NCBI GenBank assembly: GCA_963769665.1
Contig: CAVYMQ010000003.1
Coordinates: 1,240,001 to 1,304,000 of the forward strand
Direction of reading: 5' to 3'
Origin: JACCTU01 sp963769665
GTDB lineage: Bacteria > Actinomycetota > Thermoleophilia > Gaiellales > Gaiellaceae
Length of the DNA stretch: 64,000 nt
Positions 19,035 through 27,346 of the stretch are shown here, in pieces. Below the pieces are notes generated by a model, which did no database searches, had not been told where the DNA came from, and saw nothing but the letters and a program-made list of their open reading frames with translations. The translations under genes were made by a program, and so were the position numbers. Each line of letters begins with the position of its first letter. Positions within the stretch are counted from its first letter, which is position 1.

Positions 19035-19861
19035 GCGAGCCCGACCGGCTCCGGCTCCTCCTCGATTTCCTCACGACCGTACTTCCGCCACCAGTTCAGC
19101 TCCGCCCCGAACACGATCACGTTCGCCATCACGTAGAGCCAGACGAGCAGGATCGCGGGCGAGCCGAACGCCTTCAGCACCGGGTTGATCTCCGCGTAGC
19201 GGAGGAAGACCGGCAGGATCTGGAACGACGTCTGGAGCAGCACGGACGCGAAGATCGCGCCGGGGAGCACCTCGCGGACGCGCAGGGCGTCGTTCGTGAG
19301 CACGTAGTACGCGGAGACGATGAACGCGAAGACCCCGAGCGACGACACCAGCACCGAGAGCCCGTACGCGATCGACGGGTTGTCGATGAACCACGACGCC
19401 CGGTCCTCGAGCACCCCGACCCCGAACGAGCCGATGAGCAGCGCCACGAAGAGCGTGACCAGCGAGCCCACGAGAAGCAGGAGCGCGAGACCCTTACCGT
19501 GGAGGAACGCCCGGTTCGGCCTCCCGTAGACGATGTTGAAGGCGGACTCGAGCACGCTGAAGAGCGAGAGCGCCGTCCAGATCAGGAACAGGCCGCCGAG
19601 GATCCCCAGCGCGGTCGCGTTCTCGCGCACGGTGCGGACGAGGCGCACGATGTCCTCGATCGGCGTCTCCGGCAGCGCCTGCTTGATCTCGCGGACGAGA
19701 AAGCTCGACTCGCTCGGCTGGCCGGTGAAGGCGAGCAGCGACAGCGCGAGGAAGGTCAGCGGCACGAACGCGAGCAGCGCGAAGTAGGCGATCATCGCCG
19801 CGAGGTGGGTTCCGCGGTCGGCGAAGAACTTCTGGACGAGCCTTCGTTTTCGCCTGCGCAC
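19031..19861 (-). CDS. YihY/BrkB-like membrane protein
   Basis: 276 residues, GTG start. Basic N-terminus (RRRKRRLVQKFF) followed by about six membrane helices; HLAAMIAYFALLAFVPLTF and FGSPAILLVWLYVMANVIVFGAEL are typical of the YihY family, once proposed to be RNase BN and now regarded as membrane proteins of unknown or transport function. It shares a 23-bp intergenic gap with the divergent roadblock gene. Confidence 0.92.
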   Translation of the reverse strand: MRRRKRRLVQKFFADRGTHLAAMIAYFALLAFVPLTFLALSLLAFTGQPSESSFLVREIKQALPETPIEDIVRLVRTVRENATALGILGGLFLIWTALSLFSVLESAFNIVYGRPNRAFLHGKGLALLLLVGSLVTLFVALLIGSFGVGVLEDRASWFIDNPSIAYGLSVLVSSLGVFAFIVSAYYVLTNDALRVREVLPGAIFASVLLQTSFQILPVFLRYAEINPVLKAFGSPAILLVWLYVMANVIVFGAELNWWRKYGREEIEEEPEPVGLA

Positions 19862-19868
19862 GGCGGCC

Positions 19869-19876
19869 AGTATCGT
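19869..19876. promoter_or_regulatory. Overlapping divergent -10 boxes
   Basis: CAGTATCGT carries plus-strand TATCGT (19871-19876, 8 nt before ATG 19885) and minus-strand GATACT (19874-19869, 7 nt before GTG 19861). One shared AGTATC core appears to serve both directions in a 23-bp gap. Confidence 0.55.
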
Positions 19877-19884
19877 TCAGCGCC

Positions 19885-20283
19885 ATGACCGCTGAACAGG
19901 CCCTGTCGGATCTGACCGAGATCTCCTCGCAGGTCGAGGCCGCGGCCCTCTTCGACGCGAAGGGGAAGGTGGCCGCTTCGACGCTCGCCGACGGCGAGCC
20001 GTTCGTGCGGGCCGTCCAGGATCTGCTGGCCGCGGCCGCCGAGTCCCGCCAGGGGTCGCTCAACCAGCTCGAGGCGTCCACCGGGGAGGGGAGCGTCTTC
20101 GTCGTCCGCGACGGGGACTCGTACATCGCGGCGACGACCGCCCCCGAGCCCACGGTCGCCCTCGTCTTCTACGACCTGAAAACCGCGCTTCGGGCTGCTG
20201 CGTCGGAGCCCGCAGCGAAGAAGGCGGCGCCGCGCAAGCGCGCGCCGAGGAAGAAGCAGGAGGCCGACGGCGATGCGGCGTAG
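19885..20283 (+). CDS. Roadblock/LC7-like domain protein
   Basis: 132 residues. The first 105 residues (ALSDLTEISSQVEAAALFDA, TLADGEPFVRAVQDLLA, GSVFVVRDGDSYIAATT) match the compact roadblock/LC7 fold, often found with small GTPases or as signalling modules. The last 27 residues are Lys/Ala-rich (KKAAPRKRAPRKK), suggesting binding to nucleic acid or membrane. No MglA-type GTPase gene is nearby. Overlaps the next small gene by 11 bp. Confidence 0.75.
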   Translation: MTAEQALSDLTEISSQVEAAALFDAKGKVAASTLADGEPFVRAVQDLLAAAAESRQGSLNQLEASTGEGSVFVVRDGDSYIAATTAPEPTVALVFYDLKTALRAAASEPAAKKAAPRKRAPRKKQEADGDAA

Positions 20284-20482
20284 GCTCCTGCCCCTGCTCG
20301 CGCTCCTCGGCGCCTGGGCCGCCGGGATCGCGCTTCTCCGCCGCACGGCCGGAGGGCGACGCGAGCGCGTCGATCTCTACTTCGAGGACGGCTCGATGCA
20401 GTCGCTCTCGAACGGCGCGCCGGAAGCCGCGCGCCTGCTCCCGCTCGCGCGCGCCGCGCTGGACGCGGCCCGCGGCGGATGA
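20273..20482 (+). CDS. Small hypothetical protein, one membrane segment
   Basis: 69 residues. A basic start (MRRR), a hydrophobic helix (LLPLLALLGAWAAGIALL) and a soluble tail with RVDLYFEDGSMQSLSNG. It overlaps the roadblock gene and its stop overlaps pyrE's ATG by 4 bp, so it is translated as part of that operon. It may anchor or partner the roadblock protein; this is inference from position only. Confidence 0.7.
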   Translation: MRRRLLPLLALLGAWAAGIALLRRTAGGRRERVDLYFEDGSMQSLSNGAPEAARLLPLARAALDAARGG

Positions 20483-21036
20483 ACGACTCCGAGCTTCGCA
20501 GCGCTCTTCGCGAGCACGCGTACCTCGAGGGTGACTTCCTGCTCCGCTCGGGCCGCCGCTCCCGCTACTACCTCGACAAGTACCGCTTCGAGACGCGGCC
20601 CGACCTCCTCCGGCCGATCGGGGAGCGCCTCGCCGCGGCGATTCGCGAGCACGCGCCCGACGCGAAGCTGATCGCAGGCCCAGAGCTCGGTGCAGTCGCG
20701 CTCGCCGCGGCGGCGTCCCTCGAGTCGGGGCTGCCGTTCCTGATCGTCCGCAAGGAGGCGAAGGACTACGGGACCTCCAACCGCCTCGAGGGGGTCTACG
20801 CGGAGGGCGACTGCGTCTGCGTCGTCGAGGACGTCGTCACCTCAGGCGGAGCCGCCGTCGAGGCCGTCAAGGCGCTCCGGGAGGCGGGGCTCGAGTGCTC
20901 CACGGCGATCTGCGTCGTCGACCGCGAGGAGGGTGGAGTGGACGCCCTCGCCCGCCATGCGGTGCGGCTTTGGCCCCTTTTCAGGGCCTCAGAGGTGCTG
21001 GAAACGGACAAAACCGCCGCAAAACCGCATGGTTAA
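20479..21036 (+). CDS. pyrE: Orotate phosphoribosyltransferase
   Basis: 185 residues. LRSGRRSRYYLDKYRFETRP at the N-terminus, PFLIVRKEAKDYGTSN over the catalytic loop, and VCVVEDVVTSGGAAVEAV as the PRPP-binding motif. It transfers phosphoribose to orotate to form OMP in pyrimidine synthesis. pyrF, the next step, lies 0.9 kb downstream, separated by HU and an amidase. Start overlaps the preceding small gene (ATGA). Confidence 0.97.
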   Translation: MNDSELRSALREHAYLEGDFLLRSGRRSRYYLDKYRFETRPDLLRPIGERLAAAIREHAPDAKLIAGPELGAVALAAAASLESGLPFLIVRKEAKDYGTSNRLEGVYAEGDCVCVVEDVVTSGGAAVEAVKALREAGLECSTAICVVDREEGGVDALARHAVRLWPLFRASEVLETDKTAAKPHG

Positions 21037-21108
21037 GCCGTTTTCGTCCGATCGATTCGCTACCCTGACCTCCCGAACCCCGAGTGGACGACGAATGGAG
21101 GGCTGTTC

Positions 21109-21390
21109 GTGACCAAGCAGGAGTTTGTGGACAAGATCGCCGAGAGGGCGAACCTGGGGCGCCGGGACGCGCAGAACGCGGTCGACGCCATGCTCGACCA
21201 GATCACGGAGACGCTGAAGGGCGGCGGAGAGATCGCCTTCACCGGCTTCGGGAAGTTCTCGACGCAGCACCGGGCGGAGCGCATGGGGGTCAATCCGCGG
21301 AATCCCACGGAGAAGGTGACCATCCCCGCCTCCATCGTGCCGAAGTTCTCGGCCGGGAGCCAGCTCAAGACCGCAGTGCGCGGCCGCTAG
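21109..21390 (+). CDS. HU-family DNA-binding protein
   Basis: 93 residues. KQEFVDKIAERANLGRRDAQ then GGEIAFTGFGKFSTQHRAER and the DNA-binding arm GVNPRNPTEKVTIPA. It is a small nucleoid protein that bends DNA. GTG 21109 is preceded by GGAGGG (21097-21102), and TACCCT at 21061-21066 could be the -10 box, giving a leader of about 35 nt. It converges on the amidase, sharing one CTAG for both stops (21387-21390). Confidence 0.95.
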   Translation: MTKQEFVDKIAERANLGRRDAQNAVDAMLDQITETLKGGGEIAFTGFGKFSTQHRAERMGVNPRNPTEKVTIPASIVPKFSAGSQLKTAVRGR

Positions 21391-21944
21391 GAATCGGCTC
21401 GACGCTTGGACGGAGGGCCGCCGGGAGGCGGCCCTCCGTGCTTGTCGGTGTAAAGCTCCAGGTTCCGGCCGGGGCAGGCCGACGTTTCGTGCCCGCGGTG
21501 GTCGCGATGGCCGAGCAGCCTCGCCTTCGCGCCGCCGGGGACGAGCCGGCTCCGCGCGTACGTGAGCGACTCGAGCGCCTCGGGCGTCGGCCGCTCGAGC
21601 TCGAAGTTGCCCATCAGGCAGATCCCGACCGTGCCGACGTTGTGGCCGAGCACGTGCGCTCCGAGCCGGTCGACCGGGCGGCCGCGGAAGATCCGACCGC
21701 TCGGTGAGACGACGAAGTGGTAGCCGACCGTCGCCCAGCCCCGCTCGAGGTGCCAGCGCTGGATCTCGCGCATGTGCGCGGACTCCGCCTCGAAGCTCGT
21801 CCCGCCGATTCGCGACATCGGAAAGGCCGTGTGGTGGAGGACGAGGTGGTCGAGCGGCCCTCGCGCCGGCAAGGCCAGTCGCGTGGGCGCCGCGCCCCAT
21901 TGCGCAGGAAAGACGACTTGGGGCTTGGAAGGCGTGGTGGCCGT
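21387..21944 (-). CDS. N-acetylmuramoyl-L-alanine amidase / peptidoglycan-recognition domain; start unresolved
   Basis: The amidase_2/PGRP domain is clear: VVFPAQWGAAPTR, HLVLHHTAFP with a Zn-binding His, RGWATVGYHFVVSPSG, GHRDHRGHETSACPG. It cuts the lactyl-amide bond between stem peptide and glycan. The start is a problem. The frame is open upstream but has no ATG, GTG or TTG before it runs into pyrF on the opposite strand; the only canonical in-frame start is TTG 21872, which would delete the VVFPAQWGA strand. I place the end at ACG 21944, 9 nt after a minus-strand TATGCT box, only as a working boundary. Confidence 0.75.
   Translation of the reverse strand, partial: TATTPSKPQVVFPAQWGAAPTRLALPARGPLDHLVLHHTAFPMSRIGGTSFEAESAHMREIQRWHLERGWATVGYHFVVSPSGRIFRGRPVDRLGAHVLGHNVGTVGICLMGNFELERPTPEALESLTYARSRLVPGGAKARLLGHRDHRGHETSACPGRNLELYTDKHGGPPPGGPPSKRRADS
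21410..21439. terminator. Bidirectional terminator hairpin after HU
   Basis: Perfect 13-bp stem ACGGAGGGCCGCC with a GGGA loop. It lies within the last codons of the opposing amidase gene, so the Pro/Gly-rich amidase C-terminus (GGPPPGGPP) is partly dictated by it. Confidence 0.75.
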
Positions 21945-21953
21945 CGGGCGCGG

Positions 21954-21963
21954 AGCATACGCT
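21954..21963. promoter_or_regulatory. Overlapping divergent -10 boxes, amidase and pyrF
   Basis: AGCATACGCT contains plus TACGCT (21958-21963, 11 nt before pyrF ATG) and minus TATGCT (21959-21954). They share two base pairs. Confidence 0.4.
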
Positions 21964-21974
21964 TCGTCTCGCCG

Positions 21975-22880
21975 ATGGCGCAGGAGCTCCGCGTACAGAC
22001 CGAGTTCGCGACGGTGGCGTTCTCCGACCGTCTCGCCGCCGCCGTCGAGCGCAAGCGAAGCCAGCTCTGCGTTGGCCTCGATCCCCGCGTCGACCTGTTC
22101 CCGGTCGAGCTGCGCGGCGAGGCGCCTGCCGAAGCGGCCGCGCGTTTCTGCCGTGGCATCGTCGACGCCGTCGCGCCGTACGCGGTCGCCGTCAAACCGC
22201 AGCTGGCGTTCTTCGAGGCGCTCGGAGCGGACGGCATGCGCGCCTTCGAGGAGGTGTGCGCCTATGCGCGCACGGCGGAGCTGCTCGTGATCGTCGACGG
22301 CAAGCGCGGAGACATCGGCAGCACCGCACGCGCGTACGCGGCGGCGTATCTCGAAGGAGAAGGCGGACCGCTCGCCGACGCGCTCACCGTGAACCCGTAT
22401 CTCGGACGCGATTCGATCGAGCCGTTCCTGGCGGCGTGCCGTCGTCACGCCGCGGGCCTCTTCGTGCTGGTGAAGACGTCGAACGCGGGCAGCGCGGACG
22501 TGCAGGACCTCACGCTCTCCGACGGCCGTACCGTCTGGATGCAGGTCGCGGCGCTCGTCGACGAGTGGGGAGAGGAGCTCATCGGGGAGAACGGGCTCTC
22601 GAGCGTCGGCGCCGTCGTCGGCGCGACGTTCCCGCGCGAGGTGGGCGAGGCGCGCAGGCTGATGCCTCGCTCGATCATGCTGCTGCCGGGGATCGGGGAG
22701 CAGGGAGGCACGCCGGCGGACGTGGCGCGAGCGTTCGCGAGTGGGCCCGCGAGCGCGCTCGTATCGGCCTCGCGCTCGGTGATCTACGCGTATCGCGCCG
22801 GCAGCGGGGACTGGCGCGCCTCGGCGGGCGCAGAAGCGGCCCGGCTGCGCGCGGACGTCTGGGCCGTCTCGGGCTGGTGA
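21975..22880 (+). CDS. pyrF: Orotidine 5'-phosphate decarboxylase, type 2
   Basis: 301 residues, the long (type 2) form found in actinobacteria. QLCVGLDPRVDLFP opens the barrel; VIVDGKRGDIGSTA with the catalytic Lys near residue 109 and TVNPYLGRDSIEPF follow; LLPGIGEQGG closes the phosphate site. It decarboxylates OMP to UMP. ATG 21975 is chosen; GTG 22014 is possible. The stop overlaps the LysM gene start by 4 bp. Confidence 0.96.
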   Translation: MAQELRVQTEFATVAFSDRLAAAVERKRSQLCVGLDPRVDLFPVELRGEAPAEAAARFCRGIVDAVAPYAVAVKPQLAFFEALGADGMRAFEEVCAYARTAELLVIVDGKRGDIGSTARAYAAAYLEGEGGPLADALTVNPYLGRDSIEPFLAACRRHAAGLFVLVKTSNAGSADVQDLTLSDGRTVWMQVAALVDEWGEELIGENGLSSVGAVVGATFPREVGEARRLMPRSIMLLPGIGEQGGTPADVARAFASGPASALVSASRSVIYAYRAGSGDWRASAGAEAARLRADVWAVSGW

Positions 22881-23200
22881 ACCGGCAGCTCGCGACGAGA
22901 CTTGCAGCGCCTGCGGCCTTCCTGGCAGGGATCACGGTCGCCGTGCTGCTCGTGCGCGCGGGGATGAGCGACGGCGAAACGACGACTGCGGCGCAGACGA
23001 GCGTGGCCACGACGGTAGCGACGACGACGGCAGCGACGACGACAACGGCGCCGAAGCCGGTCTTCGTCGAGGTCGAGTCGGGCGGCACGCTCGACCAGAT
23101 CGCGCTCGACAACGACACGACCGTCGAGCAACTGCTCCTGCTCAACCCTGGCCTGGATCCCACAGGACTCCAGGTCGGGCAGCGCATACGCGTGAGGTAG
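22877..23200 (+). CDS. LysM-domain envelope protein
   Basis: 107 residues from GTG 22877 (GTGA overlap with pyrF). An N-terminal membrane anchor (LAAPAAFLAGITVAVLLVRA), a Thr/Ala-rich linker (residues about 36-58), then a single LysM repeat: SGGTLDQIALDNDTTVEQLL and NPGLDPTGLQVGQRIRV. LysM binds GlcNAc-containing glycans, so it should bind peptidoglycan. It precedes a D,D-carboxypeptidase gene and belongs to a small cell-wall cluster. Confidence 0.88.
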   Translation: MNRQLATRLAAPAAFLAGITVAVLLVRAGMSDGETTTAAQTSVATTVATTTAATTTTAPKPVFVEVESGGTLDQIALDNDTTVEQLLLLNPGLDPTGLQVGQRIRVR

Positions 23201-23212
23201 CCTGAGCGACCG

Positions 23213-24325
23213 ATGGGACGCGCGCTCGCCGCCGTCGCCGCCGCGCTCGTCGTCGTCTCTTCGGCGAGCGCCGGGCCACCACCCCCGGTCACGGCGAAGG
23301 CGTACCTCGTGGAAAACGGCGCCACTGGTGAGGTGCTCGCGCGCGCGCATGCCAACGCGCGAGTGCCGATCGCGAGCATCACGAAGCTAATGACGGTGCT
23401 CGTCGCGCTCGAGCGCGCCGACGTCGACGAGCTGGTCGTCGCCGGTCCCGGCGCCAGCGCGATCGGCGAGTCGACGATCAACCTACGCGTGGGCGAGCGC
23501 ATCTCGGTCGGCGATCTCGTCGAGGCCGCGCTCGTCCAGAGCGCCAACGACGCTGCGTGGGCGCTCGCGGCGTACGTCGGCAAGGGCGACGTCGACGCGT
23601 TCGTCCGGCTGATGAACACGAAGGCGCGTGCCCTCGGGCTGCGCGCGACGCACTTCGTTCGCCCGGACGGTCTCGATGTGGCCGGCCACGTCTCCAGCGC
23701 GCGCGACGTCACGCTGCTCGCCCGCTCGGCGATGCAGAACGCGACGATCCGCTCGATCGTCGACGACCGGACGGCGACGATCGCCGGCGGCCGGCGGCTC
23801 CACACGTGGAACGACCTCCTCGCCACCTTTCCCGGCGTGATCGGCGTCAAGACCGGCCACACGGACGCAGCCGGGTGGTCGCAGGTCGCCGCCGCCCGCG
23901 GGACGGGGTTCGTGCTCTACGCGACCTTGCTCGGGAGCCCGACCCGCGCACAGCGGAACACCGACCTCGCCGCGCTGCTGCGCTGGGGACTCTCCCTCTA
24001 CGCGCCGGTCGCCGTCGTCGACGAGACCCGCACGTATGCGCGGGCCGACGTCGCTTTCGGGTTGAAGCCGGTCGGGTTGGTCGCGCCGCGCTCGATCATC
24101 CGCTCCACGCGCATCGACCGCACGCTCCGCGAACGGATCGTTGCCGCGACGGCGGTGGAGCTCCCGGTTCGCAGGGGGCAGCGTCTAGGCGAGGTGCGCG
24201 TCTACGACGGGGCGAGGCTCGTGGCGAGTTCGCCGCTCGTCGCCGAGCGCGCGGTCGCCGAGCCCGGACTCGCCGAGCGAGCGTCGTGGTACGCGCGGCG
24301 GACCATCTCCAACCTCTGGCCATGA
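23213..24325 (+). CDS. D-alanyl-D-alanine carboxypeptidase (peptidase S11)
   Basis: 370 residues with signal peptide (LAAVAAALVVVSSASA). The penicillin-binding motifs are in order: SITK near residue 55, SAN near 111, KTG near 213. A PBP5-type C-terminal domain follows (about 270-370), ending ISNLWP without an obvious membrane anchor. It trims terminal D-Ala from peptidoglycan stem peptides. TAGCCT, which overlaps the LysM stop codon, lies 9 nt before ATG. It overlaps the kinase gene by 4 bp. Confidence 0.93.
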   Translation: MGRALAAVAAALVVVSSASAGPPPPVTAKAYLVENGATGEVLARAHANARVPIASITKLMTVLVALERADVDELVVAGPGASAIGESTINLRVGERISVGDLVEAALVQSANDAAWALAAYVGKGDVDAFVRLMNTKARALGLRATHFVRPDGLDVAGHVSSARDVTLLARSAMQNATIRSIVDDRTATIAGGRRLHTWNDLLATFPGVIGVKTGHTDAAGWSQVAAARGTGFVLYATLLGSPTRAQRNTDLAALLRWGLSLYAPVAVVDETRTYARADVAFGLKPVGLVAPRSIIRSTRIDRTLRERIVAATAVELPVRRGQRLGEVRVYDGARLVASSPLVAERAVAEPGLAERASWYARRTISNLWP

Positions 24326-25272
24326 TCGTCACCGTCACACTCAACGCCGCGCTCGACCGCACGCTCACGGTTCCGAACTTCCGCCAGGGACATCGCCATC
24401 GCGCGAGCCAGGGTGTGACGCTCGCGGGCGGCAAGGGGATCAACGTCGCGCGGGCGCTCAAGCGGCTCGACGTGCCCGTCGTCGCGACGGGCCTCGCCGG
24501 CGGCCGCACGGGCACGCGCATCGTCGAGGAGCTGACTGCCGAGGCGATCCTGAACGACTTCGTGCGGATCGCGGACGAATCGCGCACGTCGACCGCCGTG
24601 GTCGACCCGACGAGCAGCTCGTTCACGGAGATCAACGAGTGGGGCCCACACGTCGAGCCCGAGGAGCTCGAGATGCTGCGCGAGAAGCTGCGCTATCTCT
24701 CGCGCGGAGCCGAGGCGGTCGTCTTCGCCGGCTCGTTGCCGCGCGGCGTCGACCAGTCGTTCTACGCCGACGCGATCCGGGAGCTCAACCGGATCGGCGT
24801 CCGCACCGTGCTCGACACCGACGGCGAACCGCTTCGCCTCGGGCTCGAGGCGGAGCCGTCGCTCGTCGCGCCGAACCAGCACGAGGCCGAGGCGCTCGTC
24901 GACCAGGAGCTCGAGGCAGAGGACTTCCTGATGGCGCTCGACGCGATCGCCGACCTCGGCGCGCGCACGGTGCTGATCACGCTCGAGAGCGGCTGCTACG
25001 GGCTGACGCGCGAGGAGCGTCCGGCCCAGAGCTTCCACGCGACCGCTCCGACGGTGGAGCCCGTCTCGGTCGCAGGCGCCGGGGACGTCCTGACCGCCGC
25101 GTTCCTCGCCTCGCGGCTCGCGGAACGGCCGTTCGCCGACTCGCTTCGCTACGCGGTGGCCGCGGCCTCCGCCTCGACGCTCGAGGTCGGAGCCGGGCGG
25201 TTCGAGCCGCGCGAGGCCGGCAGGCTCTCCTCGCAGGTCGAGGTGGCAGTGCTGGAGCCGATCGAGACGTAA
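24322..25272 (+). CDS. PfkB-family hexose/1-phosphofructokinase
   Basis: 316 residues. VTLNAALDRTLTVPNF and LAGGKGINVARALKRL are the phosphofructokinase-1/tagatose kinase opening, and VAGAGDVLTAAFLAS carries the catalytic Asp near residue 253. Likely phosphorylates fructose-1-phosphate, tagatose-6-phosphate or fructose-6-phosphate; no PTS genes are nearby, so substrate is undecided. ATG overlaps the carboxypeptidase stop. Confidence 0.88.
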   Translation: MIVTVTLNAALDRTLTVPNFRQGHRHRASQGVTLAGGKGINVARALKRLDVPVVATGLAGGRTGTRIVEELTAEAILNDFVRIADESRTSTAVVDPTSSSFTEINEWGPHVEPEELEMLREKLRYLSRGAEAVVFAGSLPRGVDQSFYADAIRELNRIGVRTVLDTDGEPLRLGLEAEPSLVAPNQHEAEALVDQELEAEDFLMALDAIADLGARTVLITLESGCYGLTREERPAQSFHATAPTVEPVSVAGAGDVLTAAFLASRLAERPFADSLRYAVAAASASTLEVGAGRFEPREAGRLSSQVEVAVLEPIET

Positions 25273-25349
25273 AAGGCCTGCAGATACCCGTATCGAAGGG
25301 GGCGGCTCGGGCGTTGCACCACCGAGCAACCGAAAAGGAGCCTGAAACC

Positions 25350-25556
25350 ATGGGTATCACCACAAGTCTGCTGCTGGTCGCGATCGGCGCCATCCTGATC
25401 TGGGCCGTCGACGTGTCGGTCAGCGGCATCGAGCTGGTCACGATCGGCTGGATCCTGCTCGTCGTCGGCGCGATCGGTGCGGTGCTCTCGCTCATCTTCT
25501 GGTCGAGCTGGGGCGGATATCACCGCGAGACGCGCGACGAAGTCGTCGTTCGGTAA
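25350..25556 (+). CDS. Small two-helix membrane protein (DUF6458-like)
   Basis: 68 residues. Two hydrophobic helices (LLLVAIGAILIWAV and GWILLVVGAIGAVLSLIFW) separated by DVSVSGIELVTI, with a charged tail RETRDEVVVR. This matches a small actinobacterial membrane family that I know as DUF6458; function unknown. AAGGAG lies 9 nt upstream of ATG. A terminator follows. Confidence 0.8.
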   Translation: MGITTSLLLVAIGAILIWAVDVSVSGIELVTIGWILLVVGAIGAVLSLIFWSSWGGYHRETRDEVVVR

Positions 25557-25580
25557 CGACCGGTTCACGGATCGAGCGAG

Positions 25581-25605
25581 GGGCGCGGCTTCGTCCGCGC
25601 CCTTT
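25581..25605 (+). terminator. Terminator after the small membrane protein gene
   Basis: GGGCGCGG-cttcgt-CCGCGCCC followed by TTTCG. The following 200 bp (25606-25805) up to the guaB promoter hold no gene or other structure that I can support. Confidence 0.75.
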
Positions 25606-25805
25606 CGCGTTCTCCGGCACGGGACCAGGCGCAAACGGCGAGCGTCCTGGGTGCCGTGGAGGCGGCAACCGCAGCGCCCGCCGTCAGCGCGCTGAGGGGA
25701 TGCGAGGAGGGGAGGTCCGCCGCACCCGCGTTCCCAGATTGCCGATCGCCTGTTCGAATCGTGTTCGCGCAAGATTGCGCTTCCGTTGTCGTCGGAGGGC
25801 GGTGG

Positions 25806-25811
25806 TAGGCT
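25806..25811 (+). promoter_or_regulatory. Leaderless -10 box for guaB
   Basis: TAGGCT followed by 7 nt and TTG 25819. It decides the start choice, since no Shine-Dalgarno is visible before TTG 25786 or TTG 25819. Confidence 0.5.
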
Positions 25812-25818
25812 CAGATCC

Positions 25819-27330
25819 TTGGAAGGGCTGGAGCTCGGACGACTCGACCTCGAACGCCTCCTCTCGCTGGAGGCGAAGTTCGCCAAGGAAGGGCTCACCT
25901 TCGACGATGTCTTGCTCGTCCCGGGCGAGTCGGGTGTCCTCCCGAACGACGTCTCGACGCGGACCCGCTTCACCCGCGGCATCTCGATCGAGGTGCCGGT
26001 GCTCTCGGCGGCGATGGACACCGTGACCGAGGCGCCGATGGCGATCGCGCTGGCACGAGAGGGCGGGATCGGCGTCGTCCACCGGAACCTCTCGATCCCA
26101 GAGCAGGTCGCCGAGGTCGACAGGGTCAAGCGCTCCGAGGCCGGGATGATCACGGAGCCGGTGACGCTGCCTCCGAGCGCCCTCGTTCGGGACGCGCTCG
26201 AGCTGATGGCGCGCTACCGCATCTCCGGTGTCCCGATCACCGATCCAGAGGGTTTGCTGGTTGGGATCCTGACCAACCGCGACCTGCGCTTCCAGCGCGA
26301 CGAGACCGTGCCCGTCTCGGAGCTGATGACCGCGCGTGCGCTCGTCACCGCGCCGCAGGGGACGACGCTCCGCGAAGCCGAGGAGATCCTGCACCGGCAC
26401 AAGATCGAGAAGCTGCCGATCGTCGACTCCGACGGCCGCATCACGGGCCTGATCACGGTGAAGGACATCCAGAAGCGCGCGGACTATCCGCTCGCCACGA
26501 AGGATGCGGAAGGACGGCTCCGGGTCGCCGCCGCGGTCGGTGTCGGACCTGACGCACTCGACCGCGCGGAAGCGCTCGTCGATGCCGGCGTCGACGCGCT
26601 CGTGCTCGACACCGCGCACGGACACTCGCTGTCGGTGGTCGAGATGGCGCGCAAGCTGAAGGCCGCGCTCGACGTGGAGCTCGTCGCGGGGAACGTTGCG
26701 ACCGCCGAGGCGGCCGAAGCGCTCATCGACGCCGGCGTCGACGCGGTGAAGGTGGGCGTCGGTCCGGGGTCGATCTGCACGACACGCGTCGTCGCAGGCG
26801 TGGGCGTCCCGCAGATCACCGCGATCTACGACTGCGCGCAGGTGTGCGCGCGGCACGACGTGCCGCTGATCGCCGACGGCGGGATGACCTCCTCGGGCGA
26901 CCTTGCGAAGGCGCTCGCCGCGGGAGCCGACGCCGCCATGCTCGGCTCGTTCTTCGCCGGAACCGAGGAGAGCCCGGGCGACGTCGTGATGAGCCAGGGC
27001 GAGCGCTACAAGGAGTACCGCGGCATGGGCTCGATCGGCGCGATGAAGGCTCGCGGCTACTCGAAAGACAGGTACTTCCAGGGCGACGTCGAGGACGTCG
27101 AGCGGATGGTTCCCGAGGGGATCGAGGGCCGTGTCCCGTACAAGGGCCCGATGCGAAACGTGCTCTACCAACTCGTCGGTGGGCTGCGGCAGGCGATGGG
27201 CTACTGCGGCGCAGCCACGGTGGCGGAGCTGAAGGACGCGAAGTTCGTGCGCATCACCGGTGCCGGCCTGCGCGAGTCACACCCGCACGACGTGACGATC
27301 ACGAAGGAGGCGCCGAACTATCGGCGCTGA
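25819..27330 (+). CDS. guaB: IMP dehydrogenase
   Basis: 503 residues from TTG 25819 (an in-frame TTG at 25786 would add 11). EGLTFDDVLLVPGESGVLP at the N-terminus; two CBS domains inserted at about 95-215 (YRISGVPITDPEG, HKIEKLPIVDSDG); VGPGSICTTRVVAGVG with the catalytic Cys near residue 319; YRGMGSIGAM in the flap region. It oxidises IMP to XMP, the first committed step to GMP; guaA follows 16 bp downstream. Confidence 0.96.
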   Translation: MEGLELGRLDLERLLSLEAKFAKEGLTFDDVLLVPGESGVLPNDVSTRTRFTRGISIEVPVLSAAMDTVTEAPMAIALAREGGIGVVHRNLSIPEQVAEVDRVKRSEAGMITEPVTLPPSALVRDALELMARYRISGVPITDPEGLLVGILTNRDLRFQRDETVPVSELMTARALVTAPQGTTLREAEEILHRHKIEKLPIVDSDGRITGLITVKDIQKRADYPLATKDAEGRLRVAAAVGVGPDALDRAEALVDAGVDALVLDTAHGHSLSVVEMARKLKAALDVELVAGNVATAEAAEALIDAGVDAVKVGVGPGSICTTRVVAGVGVPQITAIYDCAQVCARHDVPLIADGGMTSSGDLAKALAAGADAAMLGSFFAGTEESPGDVVMSQGERYKEYRGMGSIGAMKARGYSKDRYFQGDVEDVERMVPEGIEGRVPYKGPMRNVLYQLVGGLRQAMGYCGAATVAELKDAKFVRITGAGLRESHPHDVTITKEAPNYRR

Positions 27331-27346
27331 AGTCGTCCGGCTGCCG

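Noticed and set aside
25786..25818. TTG 25786 as the guaB start
   Set aside because: No Shine-Dalgarno or -10 spacing supports it, whereas TAGGCT lies 7 nt before TTG 25819.
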